DNA of 39,993 nt from positions 41,417-81,409 of the forward strand of contig JXCB02000033.1 of the NCBI GenBank assembly GCA_000828075.3, written 5' to 3'. Positions 8,462-17,600 of this stretch are shown piece by piece (the stretch's first letter is position 1; the number at the start of each line of letters is the position of its first letter). This DNA comes from Tolypothrix campylonemoides VB511288. GTDB taxonomy: Bacteria; Cyanobacteriota; Cyanobacteriia; Cyanobacteriales; Nostocaceae. Made by a program: the position numbers and the translations under genes. Below the pieces are notes generated by a model. The model saw only the letters and a program-made list of their open reading frames with translations. It had not been told where the DNA came from and ran no database searches.

Positions 8462-9652
8462 ATGAAACTTAGTCTGTGCATGATTGTCAAAAACGAAGAA
8501 GCAACATTGCCCAAATCTCTGAGCAGTGTGAAAAATGTGGTAGATGAAATGGTAGTGTTAGATACAGGCTCTACAGACAGAACTCCCGAAATCGCTAAGA
8601 AATTCGGTGCGCAAGTGCATCACTTTGAATGGTGCAATGACTTCAGTGCTGCCCGGAATGAAGCTTTAAAATATGTCACAGGTGATTGGATTCTTGTCTT
8701 AGATGCAGATGAAACTCTCACCCAGAAAATTGTACCGCAGTTGCAGCAGGCAATACGAAGGGAAGAATACCTCCTGATCAACCTTCTGCGTCATGAGGTG
8801 GGTGCAGAACAATCTCCCTATTCTCTGGTTTCGCGCCTTTTCCGCAATCATCCCGAAATCCGCTTTTCCCGTCCTTACCATGCGTTAGTGGATGATAGCG
8901 TGTCGGAAATTTTAACTCAAGAACCGCATTGGCAAGTGGGTTATTTGGAAGGTGTGGGGATTGTACATACAGGATATCAAAAAAGTGCGATCGCTCAGCA
9001 AGATAAATTTCCCAAAGCGCAAGCGGCGATGGAAGAGTTTTTTGCCTCTCATCCTCATGATCCCTATGTTTGTAGTAAATTGGGGGCACTGTATGTGGAA
9101 AGTGGGAAACTCGTAGAAGGTATCAAATTGTTGGCGCAAGGAGTCGCGCATTGTGAAGAAGAGTACGAGACTTTGTACGAACTCTACTATCATCTTGGCA
9201 TTGCCTATTCTCGTTTGCAAAATTATAAAAATGCGATCGCCCACTATGATGCTGCAGTTAAATTGCCCATTTACCCAATTCTTAAACTAGGAGCATACAA
9301 CAATTTGGGCAACTTACTCAAAGCAAGTGGAGATTTCAACGGTGCTAAGACTGCTTACGAAACAACAATTAAAATTGACCCTAGCTTCGCTATTGGTTAC
9401 TACAATTTAGGCATGACTCTCAAGGAAATGGGTTTATTCAAGGATGCTATTCTTGCCTACCGTAAAGCAATTGAGTTGAATCCAAAATCTGCTGAGACTT
9501 ACCAAAACTTAGGGGTATTGCTGCTGAAACTTGGCTACGTACAGGATAGTCTCATGACTTTTAAAAAAGCAATAGCCCTTCACGAACAGCAAAACCCCAA
9601 AGAGGCGAAGCGACTACGCCAAAGTTTGGAAGAGATGGGCTTGTTGCGTTAA
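8462..9652 (+). CDS. Family 2 glycosyltransferase with C-terminal TPR repeats
   Basis: 396 aa from the ATG at 8462. MKLSLCMIVKNEE is the typical start of GT2 (GT-A fold) enzymes. VVLDTGSTDRTPEIA and LVLDADE follow; DAD at 81-83 is the likely metal/nucleotide-sugar motif. NDFSAARNEAL is also typical of the TPR-glycosyltransferase group. Several TPR units occupy roughly residues 195-385 (for example YNLGMTLKEMGLFKDAILAY). An upstream in-frame TTG at 8369 would add 31 residues with no homology-like pattern and is rejected. The protein probably transfers a sugar to a protein or cell-surface acceptor; the acceptor is unknown. No membrane helix is obvious. Confidence 0.85.
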   Translation: MKLSLCMIVKNEEATLPKSLSSVKNVVDEMVVLDTGSTDRTPEIAKKFGAQVHHFEWCNDFSAARNEALKYVTGDWILVLDADETLTQKIVPQLQQAIRREEYLLINLLRHEVGAEQSPYSLVSRLFRNHPEIRFSRPYHALVDDSVSEILTQEPHWQVGYLEGVGIVHTGYQKSAIAQQDKFPKAQAAMEEFFASHPHDPYVCSKLGALYVESGKLVEGIKLLAQGVAHCEEEYETLYELYYHLGIAYSRLQNYKNAIAHYDAAVKLPIYPILKLGAYNNLGNLLKASGDFNGAKTAYETTIKIDPSFAIGYYNLGMTLKEMGLFKDAILAYRKAIELNPKSAETYQNLGVLLLKLGYVQDSLMTFKKAIALHEQQNPKEAKRLRQSLEEMGLLR

Positions 9653-10135
9653 TAGACAAGATTGCGGAATGTGAGATTTAAACCCGTACAGAAGTCCCAA
9701 GCTGACTTCCTACTCTGTGGTCTGAGTTCTTTTTGTTAATTTCTTGCAAAAATCCTGTTTCGAGGTATTTGAACCACAGATGGACACAGATAAATTATCT
9801 GCGTCCATCGGGAGCATCCCAATTTTACACACTTGCCATTCTGCCCTCACCCCCAACCCCTCTCCCAATTGGGAACAGGGGAGTCAAATCCTAAGCTGTT
9901 CCACATTTAAATTGCATAATTAGGGCGGGCTTTTCGGCCCACCCCATAAGAGTTACAAAAATTTTAAATATGCAAACTAGATGTGGTTTAGCTTACTCTT
10001 ATTCCCCTTCTCCCATGGGGAGAAGGGGTTAGGGGATGAGGGTAAGTAAGGTTTTTGCTTGCTTTGGGATGGTCCCCGTCCATCTGCTATAGGCTGCGGT
10101 TCCAAAAAGCCAAAAATCAGATATTTGCAACAAAT
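9653..10135. other. Intergenic interval with palindromic repeats
   Basis: About 480 bp between convergent genes. It holds several GC-rich inverted repeats: CCCC...CCCAATTGGG...GGGG at 9857-9881, a GGGCGGGC/GGCCCACCC pair near 9922-9945 and a perfect hairpin at 10004-10028. TGGACACAGATAAATTATCTGCGTCCA near 9781-9807 is another imperfect palindrome, listed here only by its ends TGGACACAGAT and ATCTGCGTCCA. No coding frame of substance was seen. Confidence 0.6.
10004..10028. repeat. Perfect 11-bp hairpin
   Basis: Arms CCCCTTCTCCC and GGGAGAAGGGG with loop ATG. It lies between the convergent glycosyltransferase and oxidoreductase genes, so it may serve as a bidirectional terminator, but it lacks T-runs and resembles dispersed cyanobacterial palindromes. 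Confidence 0.7.
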
Positions 10136-12364
10136 CTACTCAACTTTTTCCAAACACACTACCGCATTATAATCAGGCACTCCTTCACTGGAACGCTTAC
10201 TTCTATCTAACAGTACATTTCCTTCTGGCCAATGCACCTGCAAATTTCCCGGTTTAATCGGTGCTGTGTAAACTCTACCTTGAAAAGTACCGAGTTCATT
10301 TTTCAGAATCACCGCATCACCATCCTTAACTCCCAAGTGCTTGGCATCTTCCTGATTTATAAGTACCGCTTCGCGCATTGCGCCAGTAATTGCATCTTTG
10401 CGCTCTTGTACCATACTATTAAATTGTTTGCCCCGGCGCGTCGCTACTAAAAAATAACCCTTCGGTAATTCTCGTTCTTGACGAGATACGACTGCAAAGT
10501 GTGCTTTACCATCCGGTGTGGGGAAATTCCAACCAAAGCACAGATGCGATCCCCCATACTGAAACTGGTCGCCTGCTTCCTTTAGGTGTTGAATTCCAGC
10601 GTATTGCGGGACGACTTGAGCAATTTCTTGGCGTATAGCAGCGGTATCCGCGAAATGTAAAGACGCGCCACCTCTCGTCTCTACAACGCGCCTTGCCAAT
10701 TCCAGAAACACCTCCCACTCTGGACGCGCCTCCCCAATGCGCGGACCAGGAATTTCTGGACTGAAAATGATCCGGCGTTCGGTGCTGGTTTCTGTGACTC
10801 CGCCTGGTATTTCGTAGCGAGTCGTGGCGGGTAACAGCACGACAGTATCTGTCGGTTCCACAAGCATTTGGCTAGAAAGGACAATATCCATATGCACTCG
10901 CAGTGGAACCCTCTTTAAAGCATCTTCTACATAATCAGGTTCTGGCAAAACTTCCAAGAAATTCCCACCGACGGAGAATAAAACATCTAACTGTCCTTCA
11001 TAAGCTGCATGAATCATTTCTGGAGCAATTAAACCTTTACTTGTCGGCACTTCAAAGCCCCAAAGCTTGCTCAAGTGGGCAGCATTTTCTGGGGTAATCG
11101 GTTTGCCACCAGGAAAGACTGTAGCGTAACATCCCATCTCTGCACCACCCTGCACTCCAGAGTGACCGCGAATTGGCATCAAACCGCAACCTTCGCGACC
11201 AACAAAACCTTTGGTGAGAGCTAGGTTGATGATTGCTCGCACATTATCTTCGCCGCACTCATGCTGGGTAATGCCCATACTCCAAACAAAGACAGCTTTA
11301 TTTGCTTCTCCAACCATCTTGGCAAAAGTGTACATTTCATCGCGGGAAGCACCCGAAAGCTTTTCTAACTCTTCCCAAGATTGGGTTTCCAAGAAGGTTT
11401 TGAGCTCATCAAATCCAGCAGTGTAGCGGTTAATAAACGACTGATCTACCCAGTTGTTGGCAATCATATGCTTGATTGTACCATTTAAGAAAGCCATGTC
11501 CCCGCCCATGTTTACCAAAAAGAAATCTTCAGCAAACTTGGTACCAAACAAAGCGCTTTCCACAATTGAGGGTACCCAGTATCGCTCCATTCCTGGTTCG
11601 CGATAAGTGTTGATCACGACTATCCTTGTACCTGCTTTCTTGGCGTAGTGCAGATACTTGACAGTGACAGGTTGATTATTAGCTACGTTTGAACCAATAA
11701 AGACTAATAAATCTGTGCCAATCCAATCTTTATAAGAGCAGGTGGTCGCAGCTGAGGCGATCGCACCCTTAAGACCAGCCGTACTAGGAGAATGACAGAT
11801 ACGGGCGGCGTTGTCAATGTTGTTGCTTCCCATCGCCCGCACAGCCTTCTGGGTGGCGTAGTATGTTTCGTTGACGGTGCCCCGGCTGGTAATATAAAAG
11901 CTCAGGCGGTTTGGTGTGGTGGCGCGGATGCGACTGGCAATAACTTGCAAAGCTTCATCCCAACTGACTCGGCGAAAGCCTTTTTCTCCATATTGGCGGA
12001 TCATTGGGTAAGGAAGCCGTCCGAACTCCCGTAATTGGGCACTCGTTTTTCTTTGCAACTGGGAGACATCCGCCAAAATTGCAGGGTCAAAAGCGGACAT
12101 TGTGTTCATCTGCAAAAGTCGCAACCGGACATTGCAGACATGAATTCCCTCTACTGTCCAATCTTTCATTCCGGTTGTTCCCAAAGCGCAGCCATCACAC
12201 ACACCCTTGTTCAGGATGTTCCACGCATAAGGTAATTTGTGACGAGATAGCCAAATGGCACGAAAGACTTCCCAGTAGTTATTTGGGTATTGCTCTCCAA
12301 TTCCAAAGGGCTTCCAACTTGCCCAGTTTGAGGGTGTCCAATGCTTTTTAGGTTTATGTAACAT
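10136..12364 (-). CDS. Molybdopterin oxidoreductase, FdhF/YdeP family
   Basis: 742 aa, close to the usual 750-780 of this group. The N-terminal Cys cluster is C56-DG-C59 with a third cysteine at C77. The fourth cysteine of a standard formate dehydrogenase [4Fe-4S] site is not evident, as in YdeP-like proteins. RRVSWDEAL, the DNAARICHSPSTAGLKGA segment, IRGHSGVQGGAEMGCY and the C-terminal molybdopterin-guanine-dinucleotide binding region (VATRRGKQFNSMVQERKD, LGVKDGDAVILKNELG) are all present. A cytosolic redox enzyme is likely because no Tat signal is seen at the N-terminus; the substrate is unknown. No formate dehydrogenase partner subunits or accessory genes are adjacent. The ATG at 12364 has no strong ribosome binding site. 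Confidence 0.88.
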   Translation of the reverse strand: MLHKPKKHWTPSNWASWKPFGIGEQYPNNYWEVFRAIWLSRHKLPYAWNILNKGVCDGCALGTTGMKDWTVEGIHVCNVRLRLLQMNTMSAFDPAILADVSQLQRKTSAQLREFGRLPYPMIRQYGEKGFRRVSWDEALQVIASRIRATTPNRLSFYITSRGTVNETYYATQKAVRAMGSNNIDNAARICHSPSTAGLKGAIASAATTCSYKDWIGTDLLVFIGSNVANNQPVTVKYLHYAKKAGTRIVVINTYREPGMERYWVPSIVESALFGTKFAEDFFLVNMGGDMAFLNGTIKHMIANNWVDQSFINRYTAGFDELKTFLETQSWEELEKLSGASRDEMYTFAKMVGEANKAVFVWSMGITQHECGEDNVRAIINLALTKGFVGREGCGLMPIRGHSGVQGGAEMGCYATVFPGGKPITPENAAHLSKLWGFEVPTSKGLIAPEMIHAAYEGQLDVLFSVGGNFLEVLPEPDYVEDALKRVPLRVHMDIVLSSQMLVEPTDTVVLLPATTRYEIPGGVTETSTERRIIFSPEIPGPRIGEARPEWEVFLELARRVVETRGGASLHFADTAAIRQEIAQVVPQYAGIQHLKEAGDQFQYGGSHLCFGWNFPTPDGKAHFAVVSRQERELPKGYFLVATRRGKQFNSMVQERKDAITGAMREAVLINQEDAKHLGVKDGDAVILKNELGTFQGRVYTAPIKPGNLQVHWPEGNVLLDRSKRSSEGVPDYNAVVCLEKVE

Positions 12365-12850
12365 TGTTTTGTGATCTAGTTAACAGCTTGACAATATATC
12401 TTTAGATAGATATCTTTGAATTGTAAGTTTAGATTAAGCTTTTTTTTAATACTTGTGTTTACAAAAAGTAACAGTAGTATGAGTTATTTAGTCCTGAAGA
12501 GGTATAGACATTATTGTCATTAGTTTTGGAACAACAACTTTGTAAACATAATTTGTAAACATAAACTTAATCTTATGGTGCGTTGAATTTTAGAATTTAC
12601 AACAATTAAAGCAAAAAGCCCTACGCTTTCGGCGAAGATAAATACGAAGGCAACGGCTCGAGTGAGACTTCGGCGTGAGCGCAGCAACTGAGCCTGTCGA
12701 AGTTCAGTTCGTAGCTCGCCGAACTCTTGAGTTGCTGTCTTGAAAATCGCCTTGCTGATTTATAAGAATAATCTATTCAGACTACCTGTGAGTTAAGAAT
12801 CCCACGCCTAAAAGACGGTGGAGTGTTAAAAATATAACAATCCTATTTTA
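12365..12850. other. Divergent promoter region with repeats
   Basis: 486 bp between the oxidoreductase (minus) and the AAA-like cluster (plus). TTTGTAAACATAA occurs twice in tandem (about 12539-12564). CAGCAACT at 12682-12689 and AGTTGCTG at 12730-12737 form the ends of an imperfect stem-loop in a G+C-rich repetitive stretch (12600-12740). An imperfect CCCACGCC/GACGGTGG hairpin lies near 12801-12822. No gene was recognised. Confidence 0.6.
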
Positions 12851-14542
12851 TTGGTGAAAATTATTTTGGCTACAAACTACGAACGACAGCACTCAGTAAC
12901 TACAGAATTTCCTTGTGATCCGGAACCTCTTGATTCTCCTTTTTACATCGCACGTCCTCCAGTAGAAGAACAAACTTATCAAGAGATCACCAGAACCGGG
13001 AGTGTTATTCGCATACAATCTCCTCATAAAACAGGGAAAACTTCTTTGGTACTGCGTTTGCTGGATTATGCCAAGCAATCTGGTTTCTCCACAGTATATG
13101 TAGATTTTCAGCAATCAGAGGCAGCAGTTTATACTTGCTTGGATAAATTTTTGCGTTGGTTTTGTGGTTACGTCAGTCGCCAGTTAGACTTAACACCAAT
13201 GCTAGATAACTATTGGGATGAGGATACTGGCAGTAAGGTGAGTTGTACAATTTATTTTGAAAATTATTTGCTGACAAATTCAAAGGCTCCTTTAGTATTA
13301 ATTTTAAATGATGTAGAGCAGATTTTTGAATATTCGACAATTAGCCAAGAATTTTTCTCTTTACTGCGTTCATGGCATGAACAAGCAAAACAAAATGTAC
13401 TTTGGCAAAAACTTCGGTTAGTTGTTGTTCACTCTACAGAAGTTTATACTGACCTCAATATTAATCAATCTCCTTTTAATGTCGGAGTAGCAATTAAATT
13501 ACCTGAGTTTAATTTACAGCAAATTCAGGAATTAGCGCAGCGTTATGGACTCAATTGGACAGGTGACGTCGGGCAAAAAAATGCCCAAGCATTACAAGCA
13601 ATGGTGGGAGGGTATCCCTATTTAGTAAGATTGGCTATTTATCACCTTGCTAACTTCCCTGAAAAAACTTTACACCAGCTATTAAATGAAGCCCCCACAA
13701 TGGCTGGGATTTATAGCGTTTACTTGCGCAGGCAATTAGCAAGTTTGCTTTCAAATCCTGAATTGGCAACAACATTTAAACAGGTGCTTTGTGGTGGTAT
13801 TAATGTCCGATTAGACCCCATACTAGCATTTAAGCTAGAAGGTATGGGTTTGATAAAATTGCAGGGTTATCAGTACACTGTAGCTTGTGAGTTGTATCGG
13901 CAGTATTTTACTGTTCACATTTTTGAGGAACAGAATGCGCAGGAGGAAATTGAGCAGTTGCAAAGACAAGTCCAAGAGTTACAGCGGTTGTCTTATACTG
14001 ATGATCTGACTCAACTTGCTAATCAACGGTACTTTGATATTTACCTAGAACAACAATGGCAAAGGTTAACAGAAGAAAAAAGCCCCTTGTCATTGATTTT
14101 GCTGGAAATTGATTATTTGAAAATTTACAATAATACTCATGGTCAGAAAGCTGCGGATGAATGTGTACGGCTTGTTGCTAAGGTTATCAATAATGTTGTA
14201 AGCAGTTATGAATCGCATCAAGGATTGCCAGTTCGTTATAAAGAGGCAGAATTTGCAGTTATTTTGCCCCACACAACAGCCGATTCGGCTTTTAAAATTG
14301 CTGAACTCATCCGCAAACAAGTCAAAAAATTAGGTCTTGCTCATCAAGAGACGCTTTACGGTCTTCCAGCACGTGTGGTAACAGTCAGTTTAGCAATTGC
14401 TTGCACAATTCCGCAAAAGAAAGGCTCTTCAAGCGTTCTCGTAAATGCTGTTTCTGAAACACTTGAGCAGTCAGTACTTGTAAAGCGCGATCGCACTTAT
14501 ATTAGCACAACTTTAAATTATGGATTCCGTAATAATAGGTAG
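12851..14542 (+). CDS. AAA-like (AAA_35-type) ATPase fused to degenerate GGDEF domain
   Basis: 563 aa. Residues about 20-360 match the AAA_35-type ATPase. DSPFYIARPPVEE is followed by the P-loop SPHKTGKTS (57-65), in which the usual first glycine is a serine. LVLILNDVEQIFE is the Walker B-like strand. After a short coiled segment (about 365-385) a GGDEF-fold domain begins (YTDDLTQLANQRYFD). Its signature is KEAEF at 464-468 instead of GGDEF, and the first metal-binding Asp is Glu (LLEIDYLK), so cyclic-di-GMP synthesis is unlikely; a regulatory or GTP-binding role is possible. The start is uncertain: TTG at 12851 or GTG at 12854, with no clear ribosome binding site. Two further AAA-like ATPase genes follow, the first after 59 bp, on the same strand. 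Confidence 0.78.
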   Translation: MVKIILATNYERQHSVTTEFPCDPEPLDSPFYIARPPVEEQTYQEITRTGSVIRIQSPHKTGKTSLVLRLLDYAKQSGFSTVYVDFQQSEAAVYTCLDKFLRWFCGYVSRQLDLTPMLDNYWDEDTGSKVSCTIYFENYLLTNSKAPLVLILNDVEQIFEYSTISQEFFSLLRSWHEQAKQNVLWQKLRLVVVHSTEVYTDLNINQSPFNVGVAIKLPEFNLQQIQELAQRYGLNWTGDVGQKNAQALQAMVGGYPYLVRLAIYHLANFPEKTLHQLLNEAPTMAGIYSVYLRRQLASLLSNPELATTFKQVLCGGINVRLDPILAFKLEGMGLIKLQGYQYTVACELYRQYFTVHIFEEQNAQEEIEQLQRQVQELQRLSYTDDLTQLANQRYFDIYLEQQWQRLTEEKSPLSLILLEIDYLKIYNNTHGQKAADECVRLVAKVINNVVSSYESHQGLPVRYKEAEFAVILPHTTADSAFKIAELIRKQVKKLGLAHQETLYGLPARVVTVSLAIACTIPQKKGSSSVLVNAVSETLEQSVLVKRDRTYISTTLNYGFRNNR

Positions 14543-14601
14543 AAGGTGAGTCGTGGTGCTTCAGCGCCATCACAAGCCTATTATTAAGCCATAAGTAACT
14601 A

Positions 14602-17600
14602 ATGACATACAGATATCAAGTAGGTGGAAGCCTTGGAATTGATACTCCAAGCTATGTAAAACGCAAAGCTGATGAGGAACTCTATCAAGCATTAAAGAAA
14701 GGTGAGTTTTGTTATATCCTCAACAGTCGGCAGATGGGCAAATCCTCTATGATGGTGAGGGCTTACCATCTGCTACAGCAGGAAGGGTATCGCTGTACTA
14801 CTGTTGACATGAGTTGTATTGGTAGCGAAAATATCACGCCACTCCAGTGGTATAAAGGCGTTGTGACAGATTTGTGGCGTGGGTTTCATTTATCAGGCAA
14901 AGTTAATTTAAAATCTTGGTGGCGAGAAGAAGAAGGTGTCTCGCTACTTCAGCTTCTGAATCGTTTTATTGAAGATATCCTGTTAGTTGAAATTCCTCAA
15001 GATAATATTGTTATATTTATTGATGAAATTGATAGTATTCTCAGCTTAGATTTTGCCGTTGATGATTTTTTTGCCTTGATCAGAGCTTGCTATAATAGAA
15101 AAGCTATCAATCCACAATACAATCGCCTCACCTTTGCAATTTTTGGAGTCGCCACACCTAGCGATTTAATTGTAGACAAAAATACTACACCATTTAATAT
15201 TGGCACAGCAATAGAATTGCATGGTTTCCAATTAGAGGAAGTGCAGCCGTTAGTTAAGGGATTACAGGACAAATTTAGTAATCCTGAAGCAATTCTCAAG
15301 GAAATATTAGCTTGGACAGGTGGACAACCATTTCTCACTCAAAAGATATGCCAATGTCTAGGTTACTCAAAAAATAAAATTAATCTGTTAACTAATCAAA
15401 TAGAAAGCTATAGAAAACAAATTGAAAGTTATAGAAATCAAATTGAAAGTTATAGAAATCAAATTGAAAACTATACAAAACGGATTCAAACTTATAAAAA
15501 TCAAATCGAAATTCATACCAAACAAATTGAAAACTATACAAAGCAAATTGAAATTTATAGAAATCAAATCGAAATTTATACAAAACAAATCGGCAATTGT
15601 AAAAAACAAATCGAGAGTTATAGAAAAAAACTAAATACAGGCAACGAACAAGCTTGGATAAAGCAGTTGGTACAGAAACACATTATTCATAACTGGGAAT
15701 TCCAAGATGAACCACAGCATTTACGGACGATAAGCTACCGAATTCTGAGGAATCAAAAACGTGCTGGCAAAATGCTCAGTATTTATCAGTTTTTGTTGCA
15801 AGGAGTGGAAGTCAAAGCCGATGACTCGCGTGAGCAAATCGAACTCCTGCTATCAGGTTTGGTCGTGAAACAGCAGGGTATTTTGAAGGTAAGAAATCCT
15901 ATTTATCAAGAAGTTTTTAACACAGAATGGGTAGAAAAACAATTAAGAAACCTTCGCCCTTATTCTCAAGCCTTTGATGTGTGGATAGCATCAAAACAAA
16001 CCGATGAATCGCGACTACTGCGAGGACAAGCCTTAAAAGATGCCCAAGCTTGGGCGCAGGGTAAAAGCTTGGCTGATTTAGATTATCAGTTTTTAGCCGC
16101 AAGCCAAGATCTAGAGAAGCGTGAAACCCAAAAAGCATTGGAAGTTGAAAAACAAGCGACTTTGCTCTTAACTCAAGCCAACCAGACTTTAAAATTAGCG
16201 CAACAAAAAGCTCAACGAACCATTAGGCAAGCACACCTTAGTTTAACTATAACTTCAGTAGTAGCATTCGGTCTATTAGGAATCGCAGGATTGTTGGCGC
16301 AGCAAGCAGTATCTCAAAGACAACGGGCAACCCTATACGAAATCACTGCTTTAGTAAACCATTCAGAAGCATTGTTTAACACAAATCATAAGCTAGATGC
16401 CTTAATAGTAAGTCTGAAAGCCAGCATTAAACTAAAATGTGCTCCCCAAGTTTTAGATAATACCAAGCTTCGCACTCGCTTAGAGAGCATACTCCAACAA
16501 ACCCTCTACTGGGTAAGAGAACACAATCGTTTACAAGGACATGATGGAGTTGTCAGGAGTGTCAGGTTTAACCCGGATGGTAAAATCATAGCTAGTGCCA
16601 GTCGGGATAAAACCATCAAACTTTGGCGTTTGGATGGCACAATAGTGCAAACTCTTGTCGGGCATAATGATGAAGTCACCAGTTTAGCTTGGAGTCCCGA
16701 CGGTAAGATGATTGCCAGTGCCAGTCGGGATAAAACGATTAAACTCTGGCATCTGGATGGTACAATAGTGCAAACTCTTGTCGGGCATAATGATGAAGTC
16801 ACCAGTTTAGCTTGGAGTCCCGATGGCAAAATAATTGTAAGTGGCTCTGTTGACAATACAGTCAAACTTTGGAGTCTTGAAAACAAAGCGTCTGGACAGG
16901 AGTTTGGCACAACAGTGCAAACGCTCAAAGGACATGGCGGATGGGTTATCAGTGTAGCTTGGAGTCCTGACGGCAAAATGATTGCTAGCGCCAGTCGGGA
17001 CAGAAGTGTCAAACTTTGGAGCCGCGAGGGTAAAGAACTACAAACTCTCAAAGGACATAACCACACAGTTATGAGTGTTAGTTTCAGCCCTGATAGTGAC
17101 ATCTTGGCGACTGCTAGTTGGGACAAAACAATCAAACTTTGGAGTCGAAACAATCAAAATAGCTTTAAAACCGATTCTGATAAAATCCTCTCAGGGCATG
17201 ACAAAGGAATTATCAGTGTCAGTTTCAGCCCTGACGGAAAGAGTGTTGCTAGTGCTAGTGCAGATAATACGGTGAAACTTTGGAGTCGAGATGGCAGAGA
17301 AATTCACACCTTCAAAGGGCATAATGACCAGGTGATGAGTGTAGCTTGGAACCCTGATAGCAAAACTATTGCCACTGGCTCTGTTGATAAAACGGTTAGG
17401 CTTTGGAATGTAGAGAGTCAGTATCTCAACGTTTTGCCAATACATAACGACTGGGTGATGAGCGTTAGTTTTAATCCCGATGGCAAAACTCTCGCCACTG
17501 GGTCTATTGACAAAACAGCTAAACTTGTATCGCTGGACGGTTTAGCTGTTAAAATCCTTAGGGGGCATACTCATACAGTCAACAGTATAGCTTGGAGCCC

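Noticed and set aside
9781-9830. Possible tRNA-like or structured RNA near the palindromes at 9.8 kb
   Set aside because: Only a simple inverted repeat is present. No acceptor, anticodon or T-arm consensus could be found.
10506-12351. Several 60-115 codon frames opposite or alongside the molybdopterin oxidoreductase gene
   Set aside because: They lie entirely within a clear 742-codon gene and have no supporting signals.
15400-15630. 21-bp repeats as a regulatory or CRISPR-like array
   Set aside because: The units are contiguous, in frame and encode regular heptads within a large gene.
16506-17153. 215-codon open frame on the minus strand, and other long minus frames at 17191-18305 and 20777-21353
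   Set aside because: These are antisense readings of the WD40 repeats. They lack their own start signals and repeat with the blade period.
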